Source of the DNA: Streptomyces lasiicapitis
GTDB taxonomy: Bacteria > Actinomycetota > Actinomycetes > Streptomycetales > Streptomycetaceae
Reading direction: 5' to 3'
NCBI RefSeq assembly: GCF_014646335.1
Contig: NZ_BMNG01000006.1
Span: 124,001-188,000, forward strand
Length of the DNA: 64,000 bases
Position 1 is the stretch's first letter. Each line of letters starts with the position of its first letter. The notes under the pieces are model-generated. The model saw only the letters and a program-made list of their open reading frames with translations. It had not been told where the DNA came from and ran no database searches. This document shows, piece by piece, positions 18,125-27,171 of this stretch. The position numbers and the translations under genes were made by a program.

Positions 18125-20700
18125 CGGGCGGAGCTTCCTTCCAGGGGGCGCAGCGTCAGCAGCGGCAAGTCGGGCTTGATCTGGCCGCGTTCGGGGACGA
18201 AGGCCACGAGTGGGTCCGGTGCCTCGGGCGCGTTCACGAAGGACACGAAGCGGGCCAGGCGGTCCGGGTCGGCCAGGGTCTCGGCCCACTCGTCGCGGTA
18301 GTGCGTGACGTGGTCCGCCATCAGGGCCTCCAGCTCGGCGCAGATGCCGAGCGAGTCGTCCACGACCACGTCGCGCACGTGGTCGAGGCCGCCGTCGATC
18401 CGCTCCAGCCAGGCCGAGGTGCGCTCCAGGCGGTCGGCGGTGCGGATGTAGAACATCAGGAAGCGGTCGATGAGGCGGACGAGTCCGGCGTCGTCGAGGT
18501 CCTGCGCGAGCAGGTCCGCGTGGCGCGGCGTCGCGCCGCCGTTGCCGCCGACGTACAGGTTCCAGCCGCTCGCCGTGGCGATCACGCCGAAGTCCTTGGA
18601 GCGGGCCTCCGCGCACTCGCGGGCGCACCCCGACACCGCCGACTTCAGCTTGTGCGGGGCGCGCAGGCCCCGGTAGCGCAGCTCCAGGTCGATCGCCATG
18701 CGCACCGAGTCCTGCACGCCGTAGCGGCACCAGGTCTGCCCGACGCAGGACTTCACCGTGCGCAGCGCCTTGCCGTAGGCGTGCCCGGACTCGAAGCCCG
18801 CGTCGACCAACCGGGCCCAGATCACCGGGAGTTGCTCGACCCGGGCGCCGAAGAGATCGATGCGCTGCCCGCCCGTGATCTTCGTGTAGAGCCCGAACTC
18901 CCGCGCCACCTCGCCGATCACGATGAGCTTGTCCGGGGTGATCTCGCCGCCCGGGATGCGCGGCACGACCGAATAGGAGCCGTTCTTCTGGAGGTTGGCG
19001 AGGAAGTGGTCGTTGGTGTCCTGGAGGGCTGCCTGTTCGCCGTCGAGTACGTAGCCGTCGGCGCCGATCGCGGGGGCGAGCGAGGCGATGACCGAGGCGA
19101 CCGCGGGCTTGCAGGTCTCGCAGCCCTCCCCGCCCCGCGCCGACTCGCGGCCGTGCCGGTCGAGCAGCTCCCGGAAAGAGGCGACGCGCAGGGTGCGGAC
19201 GATCTCGTACAGCTCCTGGCGGGTCTGTGCGAAGCACCCGCAGAGGCCCTGGTCGCCGGACTGCGGCAACAACTGCCCGATGAGCTTCACGCAACTCCCG
19301 CAGCCCGTACCGGCCTTGGTGCACTTCTTCACCTCGGGCAGCGTCGCGCACGCCTGCACCGCGGCCTTCGTGACGTTGTGGCAGTTGCACACCACGGCGT
19401 CGTCCGGCAGCGCCTCCGGGCCGAGGGCCGGGGCGGCGCCCGCGCCCGCGGGAAGGACCAACTGTTCGGCGGGCACCGGCGGCACCGACCCGGTCAGCGC
19501 CCGCAGCGTCCCGTACGCCTCCGTGTCACCCACGAGCACCCCGCCGAGCAGCGTGCCGTCGGCGCCCACGACCAGCTTCTTGTACGTGCCCGAGCGCGAG
19601 TCGGCGTAGGCGACGTCGAGGCAGCCGTCGGTGGCGCCGTGCGCGTCGCCGAACGACGCCACGTCGACGCCGAGCAGCTTCAGCTTGGTGGACATGTCGG
19701 CGCCCGTGAACGCCGCGTCGCAGTCGTCACCTGCGGCGATGGCGGCCGCCGCCGTCTGCGCCATCTCGTAGCCGGGCGCGACCAGGCCGTACACCCGGCC
19801 GTCCGCGGCCTGCGCGCACTCGCCGATCGCGTACACCGCCGGGTCGCTCGTGCGGCACCGCTCGTCGACGGTGATGCCGCCGCGCTCGCCGACCGCGAGC
19901 GCGCAGTCGCGGGCGAGCTGGTCGCGCGGCCGCACGCCCGCCGAGAACACGACCAGGTCGACGTCCAGTTCGGATCCGTCCGACAGGCTCATCGCGCGCA
20001 CCGCGCCCGCCTCGTCGGTGAGGATCTCCTGCGTGCCGGTGCCCGTGTGCACGGCGAGTCCGCGGCCCGTCAGCGTGCGCAGCAGCGCCGCGCCGCCGCC
20101 GTCGTCGACCTGCGCGGGCATCAGGCGCGGCGCGAACTCCACGATGTGCGTGCCGAGTCCGAGCCCCTGCAGCGCGCCCGCCGCCTCCAGGCCGAGCAGT
20201 CCGCCGCCGACCACCGCGCCCGTCGTGGCGTTCTCCTTGGCGTACGCCTCGATGGCGAGGACGTCCTCGATCGTGCGGTACACGAAACACCCGGCCGCGT
20301 CCTTGCCCGGCACCGGCGGCACGAACGGCACCGAGCCGGTGGCGAGGACGAGGGTGTCGTACGTGAGGGTGCGCCCGGCGCGCGAGGTGACCGTCCGCGC
20401 CCGCCGGTCGATGTGCTCGGCGGGGTCGCCGAGGTGCAGCTCGATGCCGTGCTTCTCGATGAACTCGGTGTCTGTGACGGAGAGTTCGTCCGGGGTGCGG
20501 CCCGAAAAGTACGAGGTGAGCTGGACGCGGTCGTAGGCGGGGCGCGGCTCCTCGCACAGGACGACGACGCGGTGCGTCGCGGTCAGGCCCTGCTCGGCGA
20601 GGGCTTCGAGGAAGCGCTGGCCCACCATGCCGTGGCCTATGAGGACGAGGGTCTTCTCGGGTGCTGTGTCCATGGCGGCCACAGGGGCGTCGGTGTCCAT
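18121..20700 (-). CDS. nirB: Nitrite reductase [NAD(P)H] large subunit NirB
   Basis: An 859-residue assimilatory nitrite reductase. Order of domains: FAD/NAD-binding reductase (VLIGHGMVGQRFLEAL; later YAIGECAQ), BFD-like [2Fe-2S] segment with VCNCHNVTKAAV and CGSCVKL near residues 435-470, a second Cys cluster (CGCF, CETCKP), then the siroheme/[4Fe-4S] domain with CVGQTWC (about residue 650) and CARECAE (about 690). These Cys residues hold the coupled cluster and siroheme that reduce nitrite to ammonium. The gene lies 4 bases after a FAD-dependent reductase gene and overlaps nirD, so the three form one operon with a GlnR-like site upstream. Confidence 0.96.
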   Translation of the reverse strand: MDTDAPVAAMDTAPEKTLVLIGHGMVGQRFLEALAEQGLTATHRVVVLCEEPRPAYDRVQLTSYFSGRTPDELSVTDTEFIEKHGIELHLGDPAEHIDRRARTVTSRAGRTLTYDTLVLATGSVPFVPPVPGKDAAGCFVYRTIEDVLAIEAYAKENATTGAVVGGGLLGLEAAGALQGLGLGTHIVEFAPRLMPAQVDDGGGAALLRTLTGRGLAVHTGTGTQEILTDEAGAVRAMSLSDGSELDVDLVVFSAGVRPRDQLARDCALAVGERGGITVDERCRTSDPAVYAIGECAQAADGRVYGLVAPGYEMAQTAAAAIAAGDDCDAAFTGADMSTKLKLLGVDVASFGDAHGATDGCLDVAYADSRSGTYKKLVVGADGTLLGGVLVGDTEAYGTLRALTGSVPPVPAEQLVLPAGAGAAPALGPEALPDDAVVCNCHNVTKAAVQACATLPEVKKCTKAGTGCGSCVKLIGQLLPQSGDQGLCGCFAQTRQELYEIVRTLRVASFRELLDRHGRESARGGEGCETCKPAVASVIASLAPAIGADGYVLDGEQAALQDTNDHFLANLQKNGSYSVVPRIPGGEITPDKLIVIGEVAREFGLYTKITGGQRIDLFGARVEQLPVIWARLVDAGFESGHAYGKALRTVKSCVGQTWCRYGVQDSVRMAIDLELRYRGLRAPHKLKSAVSGCARECAEARSKDFGVIATASGWNLYVGGNGGATPRHADLLAQDLDDAGLVRLIDRFLMFYIRTADRLERTSAWLERIDGGLDHVRDVVVDDSLGICAELEALMADHVTHYRDEWAETLADPDRLARFVSFVNAPEAPDPLVAFVPERGQIKPDLPLLTLRPLEGSSAR

Positions 20701-20704
20701 GAGG

Positions 20705-21949
20705 TCAGTGGCCTCCGTCGTGAGTGAGCAGGTGGAGCAGCGGGCTGCCGTCGTCGGGCAGGGGTTCGTCGGACTCCCAGGCGCGGGCGAGCGCGCCCAC
20801 GGCCGTCAGCTCGCCGAGGAGCACGCCGCCGACGAGCCGGTCGCCGCGCACGACGACCTTGCGGTAGGTGCCGCGGGTGGCGTCCGTGAGGCGTACGACG
20901 TCGTCGTCGGGCCGGGTCTCGGGGTCGCCGAACGCCGCGATGTCCAGGGGGTGTTCGCGGTGCGGCAGGGTGAGGCGGGTCAGGGAGCGGGTGCCGGAGT
21001 ACGGGCGGACCGCTTCGTCCGATTCCGGGTCCGGCGAGGTCAGGGCGGCGGCGAGGGCGTCGGCCTGGTCGAGGGCGGGCGCGGCCAGGCAGCGGGTCTG
21101 GCCCGCGTGCTCGGCGCAGTCGCCGATGGCGCGGATGTGGGGGTCGCTGGTGCGGAGGTGGTCGTCCACGACTACGCCGCGTCGTACGTCCAGGCCCGCG
21201 GCGCGGGCGAGGCCGGTGCGGGGGCGTACGCCGCAGGCCAGGACGGTCAGGTCGGTGTCGAGGACGTATCCGTCGGCCAGCTCCACCGACCGCACGGCCC
21301 CGTCCGTCTGCCGTACGCCCCGTACCCGGCACTCGGTGTGCACCTCCACGCCGAGGGCGGTGAGGTGGCGGTGCACGAGCTCCGAGGCGTCCGGGTCGAG
21401 CTGGCGCTCCATGAGGCGGTCGCCCTGCTGGGCCAGGACCACCTGGACGCCCCGGTCGGCCAGCGCGCGGGCCGCGCACACGCCGAGCAGCCCGCCGCCG
21501 ACGACCACTGCGCGGGTGCCCTCGCGGGCGGCCTCACGCAGGGCCAGGCAGTCCGCCATCGTCCGGAACGCGTGGACCCCGCCCGGCAGCTCGGTGGCGC
21601 CGGGCGCGAACAGGCCGCGCAGCGGTGGCAGGACCGGGTTGGCGCCCGTGGCCAGGACCAGGGTTTCGTACGGGACGCGGGAGCCGTCCTCGCACTGGAC
21701 CACGCGGTCGGCGCGGTCCACGCGGACGGCGCGGGTGCGCAGGTAGGTGCCCGGGGCGGGCTCGGGCAGCGTGATCAGCTCCGGGCCGTAGCGGCCCGCC
21801 AGGACGTCGGTGAGCAGGACGCGGTTGTACGGGGCGTGGGGCTCCTCGCCCATCAGGACCGCGTCCGGGCCCAGACGGGCGGCGAGGCGGGCTCCGGCCA
21901 GGCCGGCGCCGAGCACCACTGCGCGTGGGGGCGGGGTCCTCTGGGTCAT
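20705..21949 (-). CDS. FAD/NAD-dependent reductase of the nitrate/nitrite assimilation operon
   Basis: A 414-residue pyridine-nucleotide disulfide-oxidoreductase resembling the N-terminal half of NirB. It has VVLGAGLAGARLAARLG for FAD, a second GGGLLGVCAARAL nucleotide-binding motif near residue 150 and IRAIGDCAEH. It lacks the BFD and siroheme domains. In actinobacteria and cyanobacteria such proteins serve as the electron-transfer subunit of assimilatory nitrate or nitrite reductase (NasB/NasC-like), which I infer here. No clear ribosome site precedes the ATG at 21949. It is the first gene of the operon, 23 bases downstream of the GlnR-like box. Confidence 0.85.
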   Translation of the reverse strand: MTQRTPPPRAVVLGAGLAGARLAARLGPDAVLMGEEPHAPYNRVLLTDVLAGRYGPELITLPEPAPGTYLRTRAVRVDRADRVVQCEDGSRVPYETLVLATGANPVLPPLRGLFAPGATELPGGVHAFRTMADCLALREAAREGTRAVVVGGGLLGVCAARALADRGVQVVLAQQGDRLMERQLDPDASELVHRHLTALGVEVHTECRVRGVRQTDGAVRSVELADGYVLDTDLTVLACGVRPRTGLARAAGLDVRRGVVVDDHLRTSDPHIRAIGDCAEHAGQTRCLAAPALDQADALAAALTSPDPESDEAVRPYSGTRSLTRLTLPHREHPLDIAAFGDPETRPDDDVVRLTDATRGTYRKVVVRGDRLVGGVLLGELTAVGALARAWESDEPLPDDGSPLLHLLTHDGGH

Positions 21950-21972
21950 GTTCCGCAGCGTGCGGGGTGGAC

Positions 21973-22010
21973 GTTTCCCGGTGGGTACCGGGTTGTTTCC
22001 TTGGCGGAAC
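21973..22010 (-). promoter_or_regulatory. GlnR-like operator of the nirB operon
   Basis: Read on the minus strand: GTTCC, 6 bases, GAAAC, 6 bases, GTACC, 6 bases, GAAAC. This is the a1-b1-a2-b2 layout of the Streptomyces GlnR box (gTnAc-n6-GaAAc twice) with exact 11-base phasing and perfect b sites. It ends 23 bases before the first start codon. GlnR is known to activate nirB in Streptomyces; binding here is inferred. Confidence 0.75.
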
Positions 22011-22125
22011 GGGGGGCTCAGCGGGGTGGGGGTGGCGTTGTGAGATGTGCTGCCCGCGCGGGCTGGATGGGCGTTCGCCGTTGGCGGCTGCGGGCTGCTC
22101 GCACTCTGCCGTTGTCGGGGTGCCG

Positions 22126-22770
22126 CTACCTCGACCCCGTCATGTGGGCGAAGACCACCACGTTGCCCTGGTAGCCCGTTTCCTTGGAGTAGGCCCCGCC
22201 GCAGGTGATCACCCGCAGCTCCGGGCGGGCCGCGGCGCCGTAGACCTTCTCGTCGGGGAAGCCCTTCGCGTCGTACACCTCGACGGCGTCGACCGTGAAG
22301 AGGGCGACCCCGCCGTCCCGCCGCTCGACCTCGATGACGCGGCCCTTGGCGAGCCCGCCGAGGCGGTAGAAGACGGCGGGCCCCGCCGCGTTGTCGACGT
22401 GCCCGGCCACGATCGCCGTACCCCGCTCCCCGGGCGTCGTCCCCGCCTCGTACCAACCGGCGAGGTTCTTGTGCCGCGACGGCGGTACGTCGAGGCTGCC
22501 CTGGCGGGTGAGGCCGAGCCCCATCATCGGCGCGTCCACGTCGATCGCCGGGATGCGGATCCGGTCGGGCGGCGACGGCGGCAGCGGCGCGGCGGCGTTC
22601 AGGCCCGCGCGGCCGGTGCCGGGCGCCGCCGCCTGCGAGGCCGAGGGCTGCGGCGGCGGATGGGATGCCGTGCCCTCGTACACCAGCCAGGCACCGCTGC
22701 CCAGCGCGAGCGCGGTGACGGTGGCTATGAGGGAGGTGCCGAACCGCCCTCGCCGCTCTGTCCGGCGCAT
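22126..22770 (-). CDS. Class F sortase
   Basis: A 214-residue membrane-anchored transpeptidase. RRTERRGRF followed by a hydrophobic helix (residues ~12-33) gives a signal anchor, then a Pro-rich linker and the sortase barrel from about residue 70. Catalytic features: His in AGHVDN (about residue 124), Cys in VITCGG (about 190), and a late VVFAHM segment. The short length and absence of class A/E extensions fit class F, common and poorly understood in actinobacteria. An exported protein with a C-terminal membrane segment is encoded immediately upstream on the same strand and is a candidate partner. Confidence 0.88.
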   Translation of the reverse strand: MRRTERRGRFGTSLIATVTALALGSGAWLVYEGTASHPPPQPSASQAAAPGTGRAGLNAAAPLPPSPPDRIRIPAIDVDAPMMGLGLTRQGSLDVPPSRHKNLAGWYEAGTTPGERGTAIVAGHVDNAAGPAVFYRLGGLAKGRVIEVERRDGGVALFTVDAVEVYDAKGFPDEKVYGAAARPELRVITCGGAYSKETGYQGNVVVFAHMTGSR

Positions 22771-22892
22771 GACTCGCCCCCTCGGGGGTCGGGGATGGGG
22801 AGGTGAGCCCCGCTCCCCCTCCCGGCCGCGAGGGACAGGCGGGCGGGAGAGGGAGGGGAGCGGTGGTACCCGCGGACCGCGGAGGGGGTCCG

Positions 22893-23462
22893 TCAGATCC
22901 TGTCGCCTCTCGCCCGGCGATGCAGGAGCCAGGTACCGCCCGCGGCGGCGACGGCGAGAACCGCCACGCCCGCCGCGGTCTTCACGGGATCGGGGCCAAG
23001 GGCGCCGCCGACCCCCGTCTTCACATGCCCCCGCGGATGCACCGGCACGGGCACCGGCTGCTCCTCGCGGGCGGACGCCGTGGACGTCAGCGTCACCGAC
23101 AGGTCGCCCGCCACCTGCCGGCCGTCGTCCGCGCCGGACCCGGCGCAGCGCGCGACGATCTCGTACGTACCGGGCTGCGCCGAAGGCGGCACCTTGAACC
23201 GCCCGGACGCCACCTCGGGCCGCTCCGCCGAGACAAGCGCGAAGGTGCCCGCGCCCACGGCACTGGCGTCCCCCGTCGCGCTGGCGTCCGTGCCGCACGC
23301 CGCGGTGCTCACCGTGACGGTGGTGCCGGGCGTGACGGTGGCCGGAGACACCTCCAGGCCGCCGACGGGCGGAGCGTTCACCGCGACGGCGGGGGCGCCG
23401 AGCAGGCCGGCCGAGGTGACGGCGAGCGCGGCGGAGGCCGTCAGCTTGCGGGCAGTGCGCAT
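22893..23462 (-). CDS. Exported membrane-anchored protein upstream of class F sortase
   Basis: A 189-residue protein. AGGAG lies 8 bases before the ATG at 23462. Residues 1-27 form a signal peptide (RTARKLTASAALAVTSAGLLGAPAVA). An Ig-like/bacterial surface domain of about 90 residues follows, with one likely disulfide pair (STAACG, VARCAG). Then come a Pro/Val-rich stalk, a transmembrane helix near 163-180 and a basic tail HRRARGDRI. The architecture is that of a sortase substrate, but no LPXTG-type motif is visible before the helix (GGALGPDPVKTAAG). It may instead be a plain C-terminally anchored protein. I do not recognise a named family. Confidence 0.8.
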   Translation of the reverse strand: MRTARKLTASAALAVTSAGLLGAPAVAVNAPPVGGLEVSPATVTPGTTVTVSTAACGTDASATGDASAVGAGTFALVSAERPEVASGRFKVPPSAQPGTYEIVARCAGSGADDGRQVAGDLSVTLTSTASAREEQPVPVPVHPRGHVKTGVGGALGPDPVKTAAGVAVLAVAAAGGTWLLHRRARGDRI

Positions 23463-23721
23463 GGTTGCTTGCTCCTGTCGAGGCCTACGTGCGGGACGCA
23501 CCTTCGAGGTAAGTGGCACTCGGCCCCGCACGCCTGCTGAGGGGGCATCAGAAACACTGCGCGGACGTGGGTCCTGACGCCCCGACGGGAACGTTCCAGC
23601 AGGTCATCGGGGGTGTCACGGCAAGCGGACCGAAGGCGTGGCGCGGCGCCTGTGAATGGGTGACCTGCCACGTATGCGCCCACGCCGACGCCCCGTCCGC
23701 CTCCGCGCCGCCGGGCCCCGC

Positions 23722-24555
23722 TCAGATCAGGTCGCGGGGGACCTCCTCGTACACCCCGGCGACCGTCGCCATCAGCTTCTCGTCGAGCGCGAGCTCAAGA
23801 TCGTCCACGCGCCGCACCGGACTGACCCCCCAGGAGTTCGCGACGAAGGCGGCCCGGTACCCGGGCAGGTTCCGCAGCCGCACCGGCCCCCGGCGCCAGG
23901 GCAGCCCCGCGTCGGCGAGCCCCGCCTCCAGGAGCTGCATGGTGATGCCCGCCAGGTGCGGGGCGTCGGGCCACACCACCTCGTGCCCGTCGAAGAAGGC
24001 GACGTTCGTGATCGCGCCCTCGCTGATCTCGCCGTCAGGGCCGGTGAGCAGCGCCTCGTCGTAGCCCGCGCGCCGCGCCGCACGCCCGTGGTAGGCCTGC
24101 GCGAAGCCGCCGAGGTGCTTGATGTGCGCGACCGGACGTACGTACGCCACCGACTTCAGCGCCTGCGCGCGGTCGGCCATGGCGGCGGGCAGCTCCGTCG
24201 GCGGGCGCACGGTGACCATCAGGGACGGGGCGCCGTCGGGGGCGTGCACGTACACGCGGACCGAGGCGTCGGCGATGACGCCGGCCGCGCCGTCGCCGCC
24301 GTCCCCGGCGAGCGCGTGCCGCACCAGGTCGCGGACCCGCTCCCCGTCGAGCCCCTGGTCGAAGAGCTCACGGGTCGCGGCGTCCAGGCGGGCGAGATGC
24401 AGCCCGAGGCCGCGCACCCGGCCGTCCCTGACCTGCATCGCGGTGAAGTGCCCGAAGGTGTCGAGGGCGCGGGCCCGCAGCGCGTCGGCGGTGGCGGGCG
24501 CGCCGTCGATCTCAAGTCGCGTCACGTCGGTGGTGGTTGGCAGTCGCGTCGTCAT
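23722..24555 (-). CDS. Class IV PLP aminotransferase (ADC lyase/BCAT-like)
   Basis: A 277-residue fold-type IV PLP enzyme. Recognisable parts: HFTAMQVRDGRVRGLGLHLARL near the N-terminus, the probable Schiff-base Lys in HIKHLGGF and the cofactor-binding segment EISEGAITNVAFFDG. The family includes branched-chain and D-amino-acid aminotransferases and aminodeoxychorismate lyase. The reaction cannot be resolved from sequence. The ATG at 24555 begins MTTRLPTTTDVTRLEIDG; residues upstream look non-coding. It is on the same strand as soxR, 74 bases downstream of it. Confidence 0.87.
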   Translation of the reverse strand: MTTRLPTTTDVTRLEIDGAPATADALRARALDTFGHFTAMQVRDGRVRGLGLHLARLDAATRELFDQGLDGERVRDLVRHALAGDGGDGAAGVIADASVRVYVHAPDGAPSLMVTVRPPTELPAAMADRAQALKSVAYVRPVAHIKHLGGFAQAYHGRAARRAGYDEALLTGPDGEISEGAITNVAFFDGHEVVWPDAPHLAGITMQLLEAGLADAGLPWRRGPVRLRNLPGYRAAFVANSWGVSPVRRVDDLELALDEKLMATVAGVYEEVPRDLI

Positions 24556-24629
24556 GGCGCCACGGTACGTTCGCGGGCGGGTCGTCGGTACGTACACCCG
24601 TTGGCCATGGCTGCGTCCCCAAGGCGGTC

Positions 24630-25088
24630 CTAGTCCTCGATCAGGCGGCGCGGCCCCGGCCCGTGCGCGGCCAGCTCGTCCCACGGGTTCGACAGGGCGC
24701 ACCGGTTGAGCGACAGGCAGCCGCAGCCGATGCAGTCCGAGAGGTTGTCGCGCAGCCGCTCCAGCGTACGGATGCGCTCGTCCAGGTCCGCGCGCCAGCA
24801 CTCGGAGATGCGGGCCCAGTCCTCGCGGGTGGGCGTGCGGTCCTCCGGGAGCAGCTTCAGTACGTCGCGGATGGTGGCGAGCGGGATGCCGAGCCGCTGC
24901 GAGGTGCGGATGAAGGCGACGCGGCGCAGCGTGTCGCGGCCGTAGCGGCGCTGGTTGCCGGCGGTGCGACGGCTGGAGATGAGGCCTTCGCGCTCGTAGA
25001 AACGCAGGGCGGATGCGGCCACTCCGCTGCGCTCGGCGAGCTCGCCGACGGTGGCTTCCTTGGCGTCCGGTGCGAGATGCGTCGTCAT
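24630..25088 (-). CDS. soxR: Redox-sensitive transcriptional activator SoxR
   Basis: A 152-residue MerR-family regulator. Residues ~13-80 form the HTH (VGELAERSGVAASALRFYEREGL), then a dimerisation helix. The [2Fe-2S] ligands are Cys119, 122, 124 and 130 in CIGCGCLSLNRC, the exact SoxR spacing CX2CXCX5C. In Streptomyces SoxR senses redox-active metabolites such as pigments and turns on small sets of oxidoreductases and exporters. It is divergent from an FMN reductase, and the shared 63-base gap holds a SoxR-type dyad. Confidence 0.95.
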   Translation of the reverse strand: MTTHLAPDAKEATVGELAERSGVAASALRFYEREGLISSRRTAGNQRRYGRDTLRRVAFIRTSQRLGIPLATIRDVLKLLPEDRTPTREDWARISECWRADLDERIRTLERLRDNLSDCIGCGCLSLNRCALSNPWDELAAHGPGPRRLIED

Positions 25089-25115
25089 GCCGTCAGACTA
25101 ATCGCGGACACGGCT

Positions 25116-25139
25116 TGACCTGAACCAAGGTTTAAGTCA
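25116..25139 (+). promoter_or_regulatory. SoxR box between soxR and FMN reductase
   Basis: A dyad of arms TGACCTGAACC and GGTTTAAGTCA around AA. A TTGACC -35-like element (25115-25120) lies at its left end. MerR-type promoters have an operator inside an overlong -35/-10 spacer, which fits. There is no ribosome site before the ATG at 25152, so the transcript may be leaderless. Confidence 0.7.
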
Positions 25140-25151
25140 GAAGCTCTCCGC

Positions 25152-25799
25152 ATGAACACCACGACGGCCCAGACCGTTTCCCCGTCCTCCTCCCCGTCCA
25201 CCGCGCTCACCGCCACGGCCGATACGCCGGTGAAGGTGGCCGTGATCGTCGGCAGCAACCGCGAGGGCCGCTTCGGCCCGGTCGTCGCCGAATGGCTGCT
25301 GCGCCGGGTGCGCGGCCACGAGGGTTTCGAGGCGGACGTCGTCGACCTGGCCGAGGTGGACCTGCCCACCTCGCTGTCCTACCGCCCGTCCGCCGAAGTG
25401 ATCGCCGAACTCGCCAAGGTCACACCGAAGTTGGCGGAGGCCGACGCCTTCATCGTCCTCACGCCCGAGTACAACCACTCCTACCCCGCGTCCCTGAAGA
25501 ACGTCATCGACTGGCACCGCGAGGAATGGCAGGCCAAGCCCGTCGCCCTCGTCTCCTACGGCGGCATCTCGGGCGGCCTGCGCGCCGTCGAGCACCTGCG
25601 CCAGGTCTTCGCCGAACTGCACATGGTCACGGTCCGCGACACGGTCTCCTTCCACAACGCGGGCGCCCTCTTCGACGACGAGGGCAGCCACCGCGACCCC
25701 TCGGCCGCGGACGCCGCGGCGAAGGGCATGCTGGACCAGCTGCAGTGGTGGGCGTGGGCGCTGCGGGGGGCCAAGGAGGTGCGGCCGTACGGCAGTTGA
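25152..25799 (+). CDS. NAD(P)H-dependent FMN reductase
   Basis: A 215-residue flavodoxin-fold reductase. After about 25 Thr/Ser-rich residues it has VAVIVGSNREGRFGPVVAEWLL (phosphate-binding loop), LTPEYNHSYPASLKNVIDW (the family's PEYN signature) and SYGGISGGLRAVEHLRQV. It reduces FMN or quinone-like acceptors with NAD(P)H. The divergent placement over a SoxR dyad makes it a likely SoxR target, consistent with detoxifying redox-cycling metabolites. Confidence 0.92.
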   Translation: MNTTTAQTVSPSSSPSTALTATADTPVKVAVIVGSNREGRFGPVVAEWLLRRVRGHEGFEADVVDLAEVDLPTSLSYRPSAEVIAELAKVTPKLAEADAFIVLTPEYNHSYPASLKNVIDWHREEWQAKPVALVSYGGISGGLRAVEHLRQVFAELHMVTVRDTVSFHNAGALFDDEGSHRDPSAADAAAKGMLDQLQWWAWALRGAKEVRPYGS

Positions 25800-25815
25800 G
25801 CCCGGGCGTGCGGGT

Positions 25816-27171
25816 TCACGCCTCCGGTAGGCGTACGACAGCCACCGCCCCGCCGTCGGCCGCGTTGCTCAGCTCCACCCGCGCGCCGATCACCGCGGCC
25901 TGCCCGAGCGCGATGGTCAGGCCGAGCCCGGTGCCCTGGCCGCGTTCCCGGGCGCCGGTCTGGAACCGCTGCGGGCCCTCGCGCAGCAGGTGCGGCGGGA
26001 AGCCGGGCCCGCGGTCGCGCACGGTGACGACGGCCCCGTCGACGCACAGGTCGACGGGGCCGCCGCCGTGCCTGCGGGCGTTGCCGACGAGGTTGGTGAG
26101 GATCCGCTCCAGACGGCGCGGGTCGGTGCGTACGAGACGTTCGTCGGCGCGCGTGAACCGTACCCCGCGGCCGGTGAACTGGTCGGCGCAGCCCGCCCGT
26201 TGGACCATGCCCTCGACGAGCGTGCCGAGCGGGTGCACGTCCAGGTCGGGCCGCTCCACGTCGGCGTCGAGCCGGGCGACCTCGAGCAGGTCCTCGGTGA
26301 GGGCGCGCAGCGCGACGACGCGGTCGCGGACCAGCTCGGTGGGGCGGCTCGGCGGGAGCAGTTCGGCGGCCGTGTGCAGTCCGGTCAGGGGGGTGCGCAG
26401 CTCGTGCGCGACGTCCGCGGTGAACCGCTGCTCGGCCTCCAGGCGCTGCTGGAGCGTGGCGGCCATGGTGTCGACGGCGGTGGCGAGGTCGGCGACCTCG
26501 TTCTTGCCGTGCCGGAAGCCCGGCGGCAGCGGATGGCCGATGCGGGCGTCCAGCTCGCCCTGGCTGATGCGGCGCGCCGTGGCGGCCGCCGTGCGCAGAT
26601 CGCGGCTGAGCCTGCTGGCTATGGCGGCGCCGCCGAGCGCGGCGAGCGCCACGACGACGGCCCCGGACACGATGAGCTGCCGGTCGAACTCGGCCATCTC
26701 GTCGGCCTGTTCGCGCAGCGGCATCCGTACGGAGAGCACGTGATCGCCGACCGGCCGCGCCGCCCACACGGACGGCTCGCCGCCGTCCGTGTCCTCGGTG
26801 CCGTCGATGTCCAGGTACGTGGTGCGCCGCCCGTCGAGCGCGGCGGCCCGCAGCGGCTCCGGCAGACCGGGCGAGTCGAGGGCCGCGTCCGTGTCGTCCT
26901 GCGGGACCTGCCCCGTCAGCTCGTACACCTGACGTACGCGTACGAGCTGAGCGGTGGCCGCCGACCGGGCGCCGTCGCACACCTGGTCGAGGCGCGCGTG
27001 GTGGACGAGCAGCCCGATGGCGACGGCGACGACCGCGCACCCGGTGGCGAGCAGCGCGGCGATCTTCCAGCGCAGGCCGAGGGTGTACCAGCGCGGGCCG
27101 AGGGTGCCGAGGGCCGCGAGGGCGCGGCGGGGCAGGCGGAGGAGCAGGACGCCGAGGGGGCGGAGCGTCAT
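25816..27171 (-). CDS. Two-component sensor histidine kinase
   Basis: A 451-residue membrane kinase. TM1 lies near residues 33-55 (LRWKIAALLATGCAVVAVAIGLLV). An extracellular loop of about 110 residues is followed by TM2 near 172-190 and HAMP (SRLSRDLRTAAATARRISQGELDARI). The H-box is FTADVAHELRTPLTG near residue 255. HATPase motifs are NLVGNARRHGGGPV, VRDRGPGFP and GQGTGLGLTIAL. All catalytic boxes look intact. The start overlaps the stop of an upstream lipoprotein gene in ATGA. No response regulator gene is adjacent, so its partner is encoded elsewhere. Confidence 0.93.
   Translation of the reverse strand: MTLRPLGVLLLRLPRRALAALGTLGPRWYTLGLRWKIAALLATGCAVVAVAIGLLVHHARLDQVCDGARSAATAQLVRVRQVYELTGQVPQDDTDAALDSPGLPEPLRAAALDGRRTTYLDIDGTEDTDGGEPSVWAARPVGDHVLSVRMPLREQADEMAEFDRQLIVSGAVVVALAALGGAAIASRLSRDLRTAAATARRISQGELDARIGHPLPPGFRHGKNEVADLATAVDTMAATLQQRLEAEQRFTADVAHELRTPLTGLHTAAELLPPSRPTELVRDRVVALRALTEDLLEVARLDADVERPDLDVHPLGTLVEGMVQRAGCADQFTGRGVRFTRADERLVRTDPRRLERILTNLVGNARRHGGGPVDLCVDGAVVTVRDRGPGFPPHLLREGPQRFQTGARERGQGTGLGLTIALGQAAVIGARVELSNAADGGAVAVVRLPEA

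Noticed and set aside
18301..20727. 808-residue plus-strand frame over nirB
   Set aside because: Shadow of nirB; no domain and the typical Arg/Gly/Ala composition of antisense frames in high-GC DNA.
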